Assembly (NCBI RefSeq): GCF_016924145.1
Contig: NZ_JAFFZO010000002.1
Location: 124,001-188,000, forward strand
Direction: 5' to 3'
Source: Amphritea pacifica
Lineage (GTDB): Bacteria; Pseudomonadota; Gammaproteobacteria; Pseudomonadales; Balneatricaceae
DNA: 64,000 nucleotides
The stretch's first letter is position 1, and each line of letters begins with the position of its first letter. The position numbers were made by a program, and so were the translations under genes. Shown here one piece after another: positions 9,172 to 18,280 of this stretch. Under the pieces are notes generated by a model. The model made no database searches and was not told where the DNA came from. It saw only the letters and a program-made list of their open reading frames with translations.

Positions 9172-9391
9172 ATAAATACCTTACCTTTCCTGTAGAAATT
9201 TAATGTCTGTTCCGCTGAGTTTAAGACACAGCTGGCCAATAAGGGCCGGTATTTTATTCTTATGATCCGGCAGTGTAAAGCCTAAATACGATGAAATGAT
9301 TGTTAAAATGGATGATAATGGCGCCCTGTGAGTCGCCCTGCGGCTTTGCGTGCAGCAATTTATTTATGATTATGAGTGAGAACCTTTAACA

Positions 9392-10441
9392 ATGCGTGTG
9401 CTTGGAATCGAAACCTCCTGTGATGAAACCGGTGTGGCTATCTATGATAGTGAGGCAGGCCTGCTGGGTGATGCGCTCTACAGCCAGGTTGCGATGCATG
9501 CAGAATATGGGGGTGTTGTGCCAGAGCTGGCCTCCCGCGATCATGTTCGCAAGTTGCTGCCACTGGTAAAAGAGGTTCTGGCTCAGGCTGATACCCGGCC
9601 AGAAGAGCTCGATGCGGTTGCTTATACGGCAGGGCCTGGGTTGATTGGGGCATTAATGGTTGGAGCATCTACCGGTCGGGCGATGGCGCTGGGTTGGGGG
9701 GTTCCTGCTATCGGTGTGCACCATATGGAAGGACATCTGTTGGCGCCGATGCTGGAGCCACAACCACCGGCGTTCCCGTTTGTTGCGCTGCTGGTGTCCG
9801 GCGGCCATACGCAACTGGTTCAGGTTGACGCAATCGGTGAGTATACTCTGCTGGGTGAATCACTGGACGATGCCGCCGGTGAAGCATTTGATAAAGCAGC
9901 CAAGATGCTGGGGCTGGATTACCCCGGCGGGCCACAGGTGGCGCGTTTGGCTGAACTGGGGGATCGTAAACGGTTTCGCTTTCCACGCCCGATGACCGAC
10001 CGCCCCGGCCTTGACTTTAGTTTCAGTGGTTTGAAAACCTTTACCCTGAATACATCCAACGATCTCAGGGTTGATGCTGAACTGTGTGATAAAGATCGCC
10101 GCGATATCGCTGCAGCCTTTGAAGAAGCGGTGGTTGAAACTCTGGCGATTAAGTGTCGCCGGGCACTCCAGCAAACTGGTTTTAAACAGTTGGTGATTGC
10201 CGGAGGGGTCAGCGCCAACCAGCGTCTGCGCGACCGCCTTGAGGTGATGGTGAAAAAAGAGCGGGCTCAGCTGTTTTATGCCCGGCCACAGTTTTGTACT
10301 GATAACGGTGCGATGATCGCCTATGCCGGTTGTCAGCGTCTGCTGGCAGGACAGCAGAGCGATCTGTCAATTCAGTGTGTTCCCCGCTGGCCGCTGGATA
10401 CGCTGGAGCCGATACAGCACCACGGTGCTGATGTTAAGTGA
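9392..10441 (+). CDS. tsaD: tRNA N6-adenosine threonylcarbamoyltransferase
   Basis: A 349-residue TsaD (Gcp/YgjD) protein that transfers threonylcarbamoyl to A37 of ANN-decoding tRNAs together with TsaB and TsaE. It starts with the signature [15 protein letters not shown], carries the metal-binding HMEGH motif at about residues 111-115 and the ASKH-fold motifs [10 protein letters not shown] and [10 protein letters not shown]. It is divergent from rpsU, as in many gammaproteobacteria, and convergent with plsY across only 16 bp. The nearby tRNA-Ile2 is among the ANN-decoding tRNAs such an enzyme modifies. Confidence 0.97.
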   Translation: MRVLGIETSCDETGVAIYDSEAGLLGDALYSQVAMHAEYGGVVPELASRDHVRKLLPLVKEVLAQADTRPEELDAVAYTAGPGLIGALMVGASTGRAMALGWGVPAIGVHHMEGHLLAPMLEPQPPAFPFVALLVSGGHTQLVQVDAIGEYTLLGESLDDAAGEAFDKAAKMLGLDYPGGPQVARLAELGDRKRFRFPRPMTDRPGLDFSFSGLKTFTLNTSNDLRVDAELCDKDRRDIAAAFEEAVVETLAIKCRRALQQTGFKQLVIAGGVSANQRLRDRLEVMVKKERAQLFYARPQFCTDNGAMIAYAGCQRLLAGQQSDLSIQCVPRWPLDTLEPIQHHGADVK

Positions 10442-10457
10442 ATTACTGAGATCCCGG

Positions 10458-11048
10458 TCAGAGCCGGCTTTCCCGGCGGTTGAGCAGGTTACGTATATTC
10501 TGATGGTGAGTTGCCAGAATCAGACTGCTCATAATAATGATGGGCAGCAGTAACTGTGGCGCCAGAAACCAGCTAAACAGCGGGCTTAACAGCGACATGC
10601 TGACTGCTGCCAGCGATGAGATGCGCCGAATTGCTATCACTGTAAGCCATACAGTGCACTGGGCAAGGGCCAGACGATAGTCGAGAAACAGGCAGCTGCC
10701 GATCATAGTGGCAACCCCTTTTCCGCCCCGGAATCGTAAGAAAACCGACCATACATGGCCGATCAGGGCTGAAATTCCCACCAACGCCTGGTCGAACTGA
10801 CTGAGGCCTGCCCATAGTGCGATGGACACCGCCAGCATGCCTTTACTCAGGTCTCCGGTCAGTGTCAGGAGGGCGGCCGGGCGGTTTCCGGTGCGCAACA
10901 CATTGGTTGCGCCGGGATTTCCCGAGCCCAGTTGACGAGGGTCGCCGATCCCCATAAAGTGGCAAATCAGCACGGCAAAGGGAATTGAGCCCAGCAGATA
11001 GCCGACCAGCATAATGGTCAGCGTTGTGACGGCATCTGCTTCGATCAT
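10458..11048 (-). CDS. plsY: Glycerol-3-phosphate acyltransferase PlsY
   Basis: This 196-residue inner-membrane protein uses acyl-phosphate to acylate glycerol-3-phosphate, the first step of phospholipid synthesis. The three PlsY motifs are present: GSGNPGATNVLRT, GDLSKG and RFRGGKGVATMIG. Hydrophobic helices lie at about residues 5-27, 55-75, 82-100, 115-135 and 140-165, matching the five-helix fold. It is convergent with tsaD and sits beside folB, as in Pseudomonas. Confidence 0.96.
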   Translation of the reverse strand: MIEADAVTTLTIMLVGYLLGSIPFAVLICHFMGIGDPRQLGSGNPGATNVLRTGNRPAALLTLTGDLSKGMLAVSIALWAGLSQFDQALVGISALIGHVWSVFLRFRGGKGVATMIGSCLFLDYRLALAQCTVWLTVIAIRRISSLAAVSMSLLSPLFSWFLAPQLLLPIIIMSSLILATHHQNIRNLLNRRESRL

Positions 11049-11146
11049 ATTCCGTTTCCGCTGTTGCTATAGAGAGTAAACTATTTTTTATAGCGCACTT
11101 CAGCGTTGGATGAAAGCTGAAAGCGGTGCGACAGGGAGGTTCAGGG

Positions 11147-11461
11147 ATGATGAAATGGATAGTGTTAATACTGATATTGCAGGTAAACACTTGTTTCGCA
11201 GGACTGCGGATGGAGGATGGCAGTCTGATCCATGCGGGTGATAATATCGAAAGTCTTTATGCTCATTGGGGCAAAGAGCAGCAGCGTCTGATCAGCAAGG
11301 AGACCTGTAATCATATTATTCAGCTGAAGCGTAAGTATTGTTCTACCCGGCGTTATATCTGGCAGCGTAATGGCCGTTATATGCTGGTGCAGGTTTCCGG
11401 GCGTATGATAATTAAAACAGGTTGGACGCGTTCTAAAAGATCGCTAACGGAGCCCTTTTAA
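11147..11461 (+). CDS. Small exported protein, DUF2845-like
   Basis: I chose the ATG at 11147, 7 bp after a good AGGGAGG site, rather than the GTG at 11126. The 104-residue product has a clear signal peptide (MMKWIVLILILQVNTCFA, cleavage before Gly). The mature part contains LIHAGDNIESLYAHWGK, resembling the start of DUF2845 domains, and a basic, aromatic C-terminus. The Cys-Gly usually seen in DUF2845 is missing, so family membership is weak. Two cysteines remain in the mature part (CNH and KYC) and could form a periplasmic disulfide. Function is unknown. It lies between plsY and folB. Confidence 0.6.
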   Translation: MMKWIVLILILQVNTCFAGLRMEDGSLIHAGDNIESLYAHWGKEQQRLISKETCNHIIQLKRKYCSTRRYIWQRNGRYMLVQVSGRMIIKTGWTRSKRSLTEPF

Positions 11462-11516
11462 GCAGGTGCTTTTTAGGGCAGTCTGATGTTGATTGCAAGA
11501 GTGTAAGGGTTTTGTC

Positions 11517-11873
11517 TTGGATATTGTGTACATTAAGGGGCTAAAGGTAGAGACCGTCATCGGAATCTATGACTGGGAGCGAGAGATTCGTCAGACGGTG
11601 TGTCTGGATCTTAAGATGGCAACGGATATTCAGCAGGCGGCAGCTTCTGAAGATATAGACAGCACCCTTAATTATAAAAGCGTTTCAGATCGCTTAATCA
11701 GCTTTATTGAAACCAGCGAGTTTCTTTTGGTAGAGACGATGGCTGAAGAGATTGCTCAGATTATTCTGAATGAGTTTGGTGTGCGTTGGCTGAAGCTGAA
11801 ACTGGGGAAGCCTGGTGCAGTACCCATGGCTGAGGATGTCGGTGTAATAATTGAACGGGGAGAGCGCTTCTGA
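11517..11873 (+). CDS. folB: Dihydroneopterin aldolase
   Basis: A 118-residue FolB that converts 7,8-dihydroneopterin to 6-hydroxymethyl-dihydropterin and glycolaldehyde in folate synthesis. The N-terminus DIVYIKGLKVETVIGIYDWE and the C-terminal LKLGKPGAVP and VGVIIERG match E. coli FolB throughout. The TTG at 11517, with TAAGGG about 8 bp upstream, aligns with the E. coli start, so the longer TTG at 11493 is rejected. The stop overlaps the folK start (TGATG), giving translational coupling with the next pathway enzyme. Confidence 0.93.
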   Translation: MDIVYIKGLKVETVIGIYDWEREIRQTVCLDLKMATDIQQAAASEDIDSTLNYKSVSDRLISFIETSEFLLVETMAEEIAQIILNEFGVRWLKLKLGKPGAVPMAEDVGVIIERGERF

Positions 11874-12382
11874 TGGCTCAGGTGTATGTAAGTATCGGTA
11901 GTAATACTGATCGTGAAGTTTATATTGGACGTTGTCTTGATGCGCTGGATGCGAACTTTGAAAAGCTGGCCCTGTCGCCGGTTTATGAAAGTGTGCCGGT
12001 CGGTTTTGACGGAGACAACTTCTACAATCTGGTAGCGTCTTTTAAAACCGATTTGTCCGTCGGCGAGTTGAGCAAAAAACTAAAGATGATCGAGGATGAT
12101 AACGGCCGCTGCCGGACATCACCGAAATTCAGTGGCCGGACGCTGGATATCGATATTCTTACCTATGATGCTCTGATAGGTAAGATTGACGGCGTTACCC
12201 TGCCGCGGGAGGAGATCACCGAGAATGCATTTGTACTCTGGCCGTTAGCTGAACTGGCCCCTAAGGCCCGCCACCCTGTTCTGGCTGAGACCTATCAGCA
12301 ACTGTGGCTGGATTATGATAAAGAGAAACAATCACTGCATCCGGTGTCGTTTATCTGGCACGAGAAGGACCTTTCTGCCTGA
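11873..12382 (+). CDS. folK: 6-hydroxymethyl-7,8-dihydropterin pyrophosphokinase
   Basis: This 169-residue HPPK takes the FolB product and adds pyrophosphate from ATP. The N-terminal SIGSNTDRE motif and the GRTLDIDILTYD catalytic signature (metal-binding DxD) are intact, as is LPREEITENAFVLWPLAELAP. It overlaps folB by one base. In related genomes the pterin reductase and cca genes come next. Here a 5-kb accessory block intervenes. Confidence 0.95.
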   Translation: MAQVYVSIGSNTDREVYIGRCLDALDANFEKLALSPVYESVPVGFDGDNFYNLVASFKTDLSVGELSKKLKMIEDDNGRCRTSPKFSGRTLDIDILTYDALIGKIDGVTLPREEITENAFVLWPLAELAPKARHPVLAETYQQLWLDYDKEKQSLHPVSFIWHEKDLSA

Positions 12383-12420
12383 ATAACAGGCGGAACTTTA
12401 ATGGCTAAAGGAGTTATACA

Positions 12421-13017
12421 ATGGGAATGGGATCACTGGTTTTTCTGGTTATCATCGTTGCACTGGTGTTCTATGTGGTGGCGATCTACAACCGGTTGGT
12501 AACACTGAAAAACCGCTATCAGAACAGTTTTTCACAAATCGATGTGCAGCTGAAACGTCGCTACGACCTGATTCCCAATCTGGTGGAAACGGCGAAAGCC
12601 TATCTTGAGCATGAACGGGGGACGCTGGAAGCGGTGATTGCCGCGCGTAATGAAGCGATGGCAGGGCTTAAAGCGGCCGCCGCTGATCCGGGTAGTGCGC
12701 AGGCGCTGTCGCAGCTGGCGAAGGCTGAAGGTGGCCTGCAGGGTGCGCTGGGTAAGCTCAGCATCGTGGTAGAGGCTTATCCTGAGCTGAAAGCAGACAC
12801 CAATATGCGTCAGCTGAGTGAAGAGTTAACCTCTACTGAAAACCGCGTCGCCTTCTCCCGTCAGGCATTTAACGATGCGGTCACTGACTACAACAGCTAC
12901 AAACAGAGCTTCCCTCCGGTGTTGCTGGCAGGCACCTTTGGCCATGTCCGGGATGCGTCTCTGCTGGAGTTTGCTGATCGGGAGCAGCTGCAGGTTGCGC
13001 CAAAAGTCAGCTTTTGA
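12421..13017 (+). CDS. lemA: LemA family protein
   Basis: A 198-residue single-pass membrane protein: residues about 4-22 are hydrophobic, then YNRLVTLKNRYQNSFSQIDVQLKRRYDLIPNLVET, the LemA signature, followed by a long helical cytoplasmic domain. LemA proteins are repeatedly found beside M48 metalloproteases, as here (the protease begins 37 bp downstream), and probably form an envelope-stress or protein-quality module. The molecular role is not known. RBS TAAAGGAG lies just upstream of the ATG. Confidence 0.93.
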   Translation: MGMGSLVFLVIIVALVFYVVAIYNRLVTLKNRYQNSFSQIDVQLKRRYDLIPNLVETAKAYLEHERGTLEAVIAARNEAMAGLKAAAADPGSAQALSQLAKAEGGLQGALGKLSIVVEAYPELKADTNMRQLSEELTSTENRVAFSRQAFNDAVTDYNSYKQSFPPVLLAGTFGHVRDASLLEFADREQLQVAPKVSF

Positions 13018-13054
13018 TGTTGTCAGTTCTCCGTATCTGAGATAGGGACTATCG

Positions 13055-14956
13055 ATGAACTTCTATGCGGCTCAGGATCAGGCCCGCAAGAGCAGTCGCA
13101 TTCTGCTACTGCTCTTTATTCTGCTTAATATCGGTCTGGTCATACTGATCAATCTGCTGTTTTCCTGGTATCTCTGGGTCAATGATGACCCTATGGCACT
13201 CCCCGACCGGGTGTTCCTGGATTATCTGAGCTGGCAGCGCATCTTTGTAGTAGCGGTCGCTATCGCGTTGCTGTTGCTGTTTGCCGCCTGGTTAAAGTGG
13301 CTGGATGTGAAAAAAGGGGGCGGAGCGGTTGCCGAGATGTTTGGAGGTCAGCAGGTACAGCCCCTGACCCGTGACACCGCCGAACGACGCTTAATCCACG
13401 TGGTTGAGGAGATGGCGCTGGCTGCCGGAGTGCCTGTTCCTCCTGTGTATGTGATGCAGCATGAGGCGGGTATCAACGCTTTTGCTGCGGGGTTAGGTTT
13501 GACCGATGCTGCAATCTGCGTCACCCGGGGCGCGCTGGATAGTCTTAACCGGGATCAGTTACAGGGAGTAATCGCTCACGAATTCAGCCATATTCTTAAC
13601 GGTGATATGCGCATCAATATGCGTTTGTTGGTGATGCTGCATGGGATGGTGTTTTTTGCTGAACTCGGCCGGGTTTTTGCCAGCAGCAGAACCAGTTGGT
13701 GGGCGGATTCTACAAGATCCAAGAGTTCCAGTCGGGGGTATCTGGTGCTGCTGGGGCTGGGCTTGATGGTGGTCGGCTGGTGCGGGGTCATGGTTGGCAA
13801 TATGCTCAAGGCTGCCATCAGCCGGCAACGTGAATTTCTGGCGGATGCCTCGGCGGTGCAGTTTACCCGCAATCCAGACGGTATTGGCGGGGCGCTGAAA
13901 GTGATTGGTGGCAGTCGTTTTCAGGGGCATCTGAACCATCCGGAGTGTCAGGAAGCCGGACACCTGTTCTTCTCTGCGGTGATGCCGGGCTGGATCTGGT
14001 CAACCCATCCCCCCATTGATGTCAGGATCCGTAAAGTTGATCCACACTGGGATGGTAAATATCTTGAGCCTCAGCCGGCGTTGCGAGTCGCTGAGGCCGG
14101 TACGGATAAAGCGATCAAAACAAATCTTGCGGGAACGGCGATCATCGAGACGCTTATCGGCTCCCTGGCCGGCGCTGAGCTGCTTGACTATCAGGCGGAA
14201 GGTCAGTCAGCCGGGGCGCAATCGGCGGATAATGATCTCTATCATCTGGCGCGGGACCCTTATGATGCCCGGATTGTGTTGCTTGGCTTGCTGATGGATG
14301 GTGATAGTCAGGTCAGGGATAAGCAGTTAAAACTGATCGCGGCGGAGGATGCCGCGCTGGCGGATCGTCTCTACAACTGTCTGGGCCACTTTCAGCAGCT
14401 GCCCCGTGCTGAATATCTTCAGCTGATTGAGCTGACACTGCCCGCGCTTAAGTCACAATCCGCCAGTCAGTACAAAGCGTTTAAGCGGCTGTTGCTCCAG
14501 GTAGTCCGGGCCGATCAGCAGATTGATCTGTTTGAGTGGGTGCTGTATCAACTGGTGAGTCGCTTCTGTGATGCCCACTTTGGTGCGTCACGTCAGCGGC
14601 AAAACCGTTACGATGACATGGGAGCGCTTGCCGAATATTATGCGGTGGTTATTTCGACGCTGGCTGATCATGGCGAGATGTCGGATGAGATGACCCTGAA
14701 AGCATTTAACCGGGGCGCCGGTGTGGCCGGTCTGTATAACCTGAAACCTGTGCCGCGTGCAGAGTGTACCCGTGAACGCTTTGCTGCCTCGGTCTCCGAG
14801 CTGGCAGCGGCCACGCCGTTTATCCGGCAGCGGATGCTGAAGGGGATGGTGCAGGTGGTACGCCATGATGGTCAGATAGTGGCGGTAGAGCGTGAACTGA
14901 TCACCGCAATTGCCGCTGTGATGGAAAGCCCTCTGATTGGCCTTGATGAGGAATAG
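13055..14956 (+). CDS. M48 family zinc metalloprotease, HtpX-like, with long C-terminal extension
   Basis: A 633-residue integral membrane protease. Two N-terminal helices (about residues 17-42 and 65-90) precede the catalytic domain. HEFSH at residues 175-179 supplies two zinc-binding histidines and the catalytic Glu, and REFLADASAVQF (about 260) supplies the third zinc ligand. Another helix lies near 225-248. The C-terminal half (about 340-633) is a helical domain with no obvious catalytic motifs, making it about twice the length of HtpX (293 aa). With LemA upstream it forms the common lemA-M48 pair and probably degrades damaged inner-membrane proteins (inference). Confidence 0.88.
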   Translation: MNFYAAQDQARKSSRILLLLFILLNIGLVILINLLFSWYLWVNDDPMALPDRVFLDYLSWQRIFVVAVAIALLLLFAAWLKWLDVKKGGGAVAEMFGGQQVQPLTRDTAERRLIHVVEEMALAAGVPVPPVYVMQHEAGINAFAAGLGLTDAAICVTRGALDSLNRDQLQGVIAHEFSHILNGDMRINMRLLVMLHGMVFFAELGRVFASSRTSWWADSTRSKSSSRGYLVLLGLGLMVVGWCGVMVGNMLKAAISRQREFLADASAVQFTRNPDGIGGALKVIGGSRFQGHLNHPECQEAGHLFFSAVMPGWIWSTHPPIDVRIRKVDPHWDGKYLEPQPALRVAEAGTDKAIKTNLAGTAIIETLIGSLAGAELLDYQAEGQSAGAQSADNDLYHLARDPYDARIVLLGLLMDGDSQVRDKQLKLIAAEDAALADRLYNCLGHFQQLPRAEYLQLIELTLPALKSQSASQYKAFKRLLLQVVRADQQIDLFEWVLYQLVSRFCDAHFGASRQRQNRYDDMGALAEYYAVVISTLADHGEMSDEMTLKAFNRGAGVAGLYNLKPVPRAECTRERFAASVSELAAATPFIRQRMLKGMVQVVRHDGQIVAVERELITAIAAVMESPLIGLDEE

Positions 14957-14966
14957 TTCGAGCCTA

Positions 14967-14997
14967 TGACCGGCTCTGTCGGTGGTGAAGCCGGTCA
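14967..14997 (+). terminator. Hairpin after the M48 protease gene
   Basis: A 9-bp perfect stem (TGACCGGCT / AGCCGGTCA) with a 13-nt loop starts 10 bp after the protease stop. There is no U-tract, so it is a weak or Rho-assisted terminator at best, or a 3'-end stabiliser. Confidence 0.4.
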
Positions 14998-15154
14998 CTA
15001 TTCACTACACCTCTGAACTCTTGTCTGACACGTTGAATTCGCGCTGTTACTCCGTCTTTACCTTTTGATATGCCCCTCTTTTCGCAGGGAGTCATGTTTA
15101 TCAGAAAAAATTTCTTCTTTGTAGCATAGGTTACAGAACGATGCGGGCTCTGTG

Positions 15155-15175
15155 GTTTAGATTAAAGCTCTAAAC
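15155..15175. promoter_or_regulatory. Inverted repeat upstream of the DUF4242 gene, possible operator
   Basis: A 7-bp dyad GTTTAGA-ttaaagc-TCTAAAC ends 18 bp before the ATG at 15194 and directly before its AGGAGA ribosome binding site. It could be an operator for a dimeric regulator or a short hairpin in the leader. It does not look like a canonical FNR (TTGAT-N4-ATCAA) or CRP site, so a link to the downstream Crp/Fnr-type regulator is only a guess. The rest of 14998-15193 shows no gene. Confidence 0.35.
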
Positions 15176-15193
15176 TAACAGGAGATCGCGACA

Positions 15194-15496
15194 ATGAAGA
15201 AAATGAAACTCTTTCTGGACACACATGATGTTGAGAGTGGAACCTTTCCGGCGGGAATTACTAAACCTCAGTTCGCCGAGTTTTATGAACAGTATAAGCA
15301 AGCCTGTGAAGCGGAAGGGGTGGTGCCGTTAAAAATCTTTACCGGTGTTGAGGCGGGCAAAGCGTTCTGTCTGACACTTGCTGAGGAGAGTGATGCCGTG
15401 GCCCGGGCACATCAGCGGGTTGGATTACCGTTTAACACGATCACAGAGGTACAGAGTGTGACTCCGGGTGATCTGTTCTTTTCTGCGGTTGCATGA
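15194..15496 (+). CDS. DUF4242 (SCO4226-like) small protein
   Basis: A 100-residue soluble protein. The pattern LFLDTHDVESGTFPAG at the start, KAFCLTLAEESDAVARAHQRVGLP in the middle and ITEVQSVTPGDLFF at the end fits DUF4242, a ferredoxin-like alpha-beta fold. One member, SCO4226, binds nickel. No enzymatic role can be assigned. It lies 10 bp upstream of the dihaem peroxidase gene and is almost certainly in one operon with it. Confidence 0.7.
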   Translation: MKKMKLFLDTHDVESGTFPAGITKPQFAEFYEQYKQACEAEGVVPLKIFTGVEAGKAFCLTLAEESDAVARAHQRVGLPFNTITEVQSVTPGDLFFSAVA

Positions 15497-15506
15497 GAGG
15501 TAGCGG

Positions 15507-16724
15507 ATGATGACTGATGTTCGGAAATCTACAGCGACTCAGGCCGGAGTCAGAAATCGCAGGGTGGGGCACTGGTTGATGCTGGTTGCCGTTTCAGTGA
15601 TGCTGGTCATCCTGGGGATTAAACTGGCTGTCTATAGCTTTTTAAACAGTGTCCCTGACGATTTCTTTGCGCGTCACGCGCCGGATCTGCGGCCTGCTGT
15701 TCCCGACGCGGTTGTCATGCAGGAGGTTGAGCCGGTTCCGGGATATCTCTGGCAGACGTTGCCAGCGGATGCCCCGGCACCGCTTGAAAACCCCACCACA
15801 GCGGCAAAAGTTGCTTTAGGTGAAAAGCTTTTTTTTGATAAAAACCTGTCTCTTGACCGCACCCTGGCGTGCGCTTCCTGCCATGAACTGTACAGCTATG
15901 CCGGTACAGATGGGGCGCCGGTATCTACCGGAATAAACGGTCAGAAAGGTAACCGCAATGCTCCCACCGTCTGGAATGCCGCGTTTCAGAAACGTCTGTT
16001 CTGGGATGGTCGGGCGGCGTCTCTGGAGCAGCAGGCTATTAAGCCGTTTCTCAATCCGATTGAGATGGGGATGCTATCCCCCGCCCAAATTGTTGAACGG
16101 GTGAAGGAGCAAGCGGCCTATCAACCGGAATTTGCCGCTGCGTTTGCGGATGAGCCGGATATTACCATTGCTAACATTGTCCGGGCCATTGCCAGCTATG
16201 AAAGATCGCTGATCACCAATGATTCGCCCTACGATGATTACGTCAGGGGGGATAGCGCGGCCCTGACAGAGCAGCAGCTCAGTGGCATGGTGCTGTTTGA
16301 AAAAACCGGGTGTGTACACTGCCATTTCGGACCTAATTTTAGTGCGGCCAGTATTTATAACAGCGGCTTACCCTTTAGAGTGTTTCCGGCTAATCCAGAT
16401 CCGATTACACAGCAGTATGGGCTGAATACAGAGAGTGACGGTCCGGCAGTCTGGCGGGTACCTTCGCTACGTAATGTGGCGCTGACCGGTCCCTGGTTTC
16501 ATAATGGTGCGGTAGATGATCTGCGTGACGTAGTGCGGATTATGGCCAGAACTCAGTTGGCAAGAAGCCAGAAGCGAAGTTTTCAGTGGTCGGCTAAAAA
16601 ATTGGGTATTATCGAAAATCCGGATCTGACCGATCAGCAGGTTGAGGATATTGTGGCGTTTCTGAAGGCACTGAGTAGCCGCCGGCTGACCGCTGCTGAA
16701 CAGCAACATCTGACGACCCGGTAA
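15507..16724 (+). CDS. Dihaem cytochrome c peroxidase / MauG family protein
   Basis: A 405-residue protein with an N-terminal membrane anchor or uncleaved signal (hydrophobic about 24-50) that would place it in the periplasm. It has two c-type haem motifs, CASCH at residues 122-126 and CVHCH at 269-273. These and the surrounding PTVWNAAFQKRLFWDGRA and VPSLRNVALTGPWFHNGA blocks are typical of the bacterial CcpA/MauG family, which reduces peroxide or carries out haem-driven oxidations. No mau genes are nearby, so methylamine use is not implied. It is cotranscribed with the DUF4242 gene and followed by a Crp/Fnr regulator. Confidence 0.9.
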   Translation: MMTDVRKSTATQAGVRNRRVGHWLMLVAVSVMLVILGIKLAVYSFLNSVPDDFFARHAPDLRPAVPDAVVMQEVEPVPGYLWQTLPADAPAPLENPTTAAKVALGEKLFFDKNLSLDRTLACASCHELYSYAGTDGAPVSTGINGQKGNRNAPTVWNAAFQKRLFWDGRAASLEQQAIKPFLNPIEMGMLSPAQIVERVKEQAAYQPEFAAAFADEPDITIANIVRAIASYERSLITNDSPYDDYVRGDSAALTEQQLSGMVLFEKTGCVHCHFGPNFSAASIYNSGLPFRVFPANPDPITQQYGLNTESDGPAVWRVPSLRNVALTGPWFHNGAVDDLRDVVRIMARTQLARSQKRSFQWSAKKLGIIENPDLTDQQVEDIVAFLKALSSRRLTAAEQQHLTTR

Positions 16725-16836
16725 GTTCGTTATTCAGGGGTTCTGAAAGATAGTGATCTGTCCGCTATCGGTTTTCAGAATGTCACGGGTGCAAAAAGTG
16801 AAGATTTAGAGTCGTTTTAGCAATGGAATAGCACTG

Positions 16837-17517
16837 ATGGCTAAGCAAAAAAGTGGCGACATATCAGAGCAGAGGGTGACGCCTTTGAGCGCCTTTCTGG
16901 ATCTTTCCCGCGAAGCACAGCAGTTACTACGGTCTGTCCAGACCATTCAGGTGGCGAAAAACCGGATACCGGTTCATAAAGGCGACAAAGTATCCGGCGC
17001 TTATGTCGTCGTAAAAGGCTGCCTGAGAGTTTTTTCTTATACACCCAGTGGGCACGAGTCGACTTTCTATCTGATCCGTCCCGGGGAAACCTGTGTGTTC
17101 GCCATCAACTGTCTTTTTAATCAGCTACTTTATCCGGCCTGGGTTGTGGCTGAAGAGGAAACAGAGATCTGCATCATTAGCGGGGCGCTCTACAAACAGT
17201 TATTTCAAAAAGAGTCCGCGATTCAAAATCTGACTATCGATGCTCTCTCCTCAGCTGTTTTCAAACTGATGACGGAGGTCGAGCATCTGCAGGGCTGGAG
17301 TTTGTCGCAGCGGCTTTCAAATCTGTTATTGCATCAGGCGAGTGACGACAATCGGGTACTGATGACACAGCAGGAGATTGCCAGTCGGTTAGGCAGTTCC
17401 CGCGAGGTTATCGCCCGTATTCTGGGAGAGATGGTGTCTGCTGGTTTAATAGCTACAGGGCGGGGACGTATTACGTTGCTTCAGCCTTCAGCGCTGGCCC
17501 GACAGATCTCCTGCTGA
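16837..17517 (+). CDS. Crp/Fnr family transcriptional regulator
   Basis: This 226-residue protein has an N-terminal cyclic-nucleotide-binding-like beta roll (about 30-140, with VVVKGCLRVFSYTPSGHESTF) and a C-terminal winged helix (about 160-220). The recognition region is TQQEIASRLGSSREVIARIL. There is no FNR-type N-terminal cysteine cluster, so an iron-sulfur oxygen sensor is unlikely. Isolated cysteines (C18-type motifs absent; CVFAINC near residue 90) might sense redox. Its place just after the peroxidase suggests that it controls that operon (inference). It is convergent with the pteridine reductase gene. Confidence 0.88.
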   Translation: MAKQKSGDISEQRVTPLSAFLDLSREAQQLLRSVQTIQVAKNRIPVHKGDKVSGAYVVVKGCLRVFSYTPSGHESTFYLIRPGETCVFAINCLFNQLLYPAWVVAEEETEICIISGALYKQLFQKESAIQNLTIDALSSAVFKLMTEVEHLQGWSLSQRLSNLLLHQASDDNRVLMTQQEIASRLGSSREVIARILGEMVSAGLIATGRGRITLLQPSALARQISC

Positions 17518-17539
17518 TGTTAAGGTCAGATAGCCCTGG

Positions 17540-18280
17540 TCAGTGACTATAGAGGGATTTACCGCCATCAACGGCGATAATCTGCCCGGTGATGAAGTTC
17601 TGGCTAGCGAGGAACAGTACCGTCTGGGCAATATCTTCAGGTCTTCCGATCCGTTTGAGCAGTGTTTTATTCAGAATGGCTTGCTGTTCTGCCGCGCTGA
17701 TTTCCGCTTCCTGCTCCGGCCAGAGAATCGGTCCTGGAGAAACTCCATTCACCCGCACCTCGGGGGCCAGCTCTTTTGCCAGTGCGAGCGTCATCATCTG
17801 CAGGCCCGCTTTGGCGATGGAATAGATTGGATAGCCGGGCAAGGCTCTTTGAGCGTGAATATCGACGATATTGATGATGTTGCCTTGTTGCTGTCTGAGT
17901 GACGGGGATAGCTTGGCTGCGAGAAAGTAGGCCGCTTTGAGATTACTATTGATCAGATCATCCCACTGCTGATCAGTGCTCTGATCAATCGGTGTGGGAT
18001 AGAACGACGAGGCGTTATTCACCAGCAGATCGATCCGGCCCCAGCAGCTCAGGGCGTTACTGGCCAGATCGGACACCTGCTGACTGCTGTTCAGGTCGGC
18101 CTGCAATACTCTGGCACTGTCAGCCCTCTGCAGGTTTAATTCTTGTGCGATGGCGGCAGCCGCCTCGGTGGAGTTGTGACAGTGGATAATAACCCGATAG
18201 CCCTGTTGCCACAGCTGACGGGTGATGGTTGCGCCAATTCTGCGTCCGGCACCGGTAATCAGGGCTATGGGTTGTGTCAC
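17540..18280 (-). CDS. Pteridine reductase-type short-chain dehydrogenase
   Basis: A 246-residue classical SDR. The cofactor motif reads TGAGRRIG, and the Arg in TGxxxRxG is the mark of NADPH-dependent pteridine reductases (PTR1/FolM group). NNAS, the catalytic Tyr-x3-Lys (YSIAKAG) and PGPILWP are present. It probably reduces dihydropterin or dihydrofolate to the tetrahydro form, which fits the nearby folB-folK pair. Its start overlaps the end of cca by 4 bp (ATGA), so it is coupled to cca. Confidence is high for SDR and moderate for the substrate. Confidence 0.82.
   Translation of the reverse strand: MTQPIALITGAGRRIGATITRQLWQQGYRVIIHCHNSTEAAAAIAQELNLQRADSARVLQADLNSSQQVSDLASNALSCWGRIDLLVNNASSFYPTPIDQSTDQQWDDLINSNLKAAYFLAAKLSPSLRQQQGNIINIVDIHAQRALPGYPIYSIAKAGLQMMTLALAKELAPEVRVNGVSPGPILWPEQEAEISAAEQQAILNKTLLKRIGRPEDIAQTVLFLASQNFITGQIIAVDGGKSLYSH

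Noticed and set aside
15507-16724. Methylamine-utilisation MauG
   Set aside because: The protein is in the dihaem peroxidase/MauG family, but no mauA, mauB or other mau genes are in the neighbourhood.
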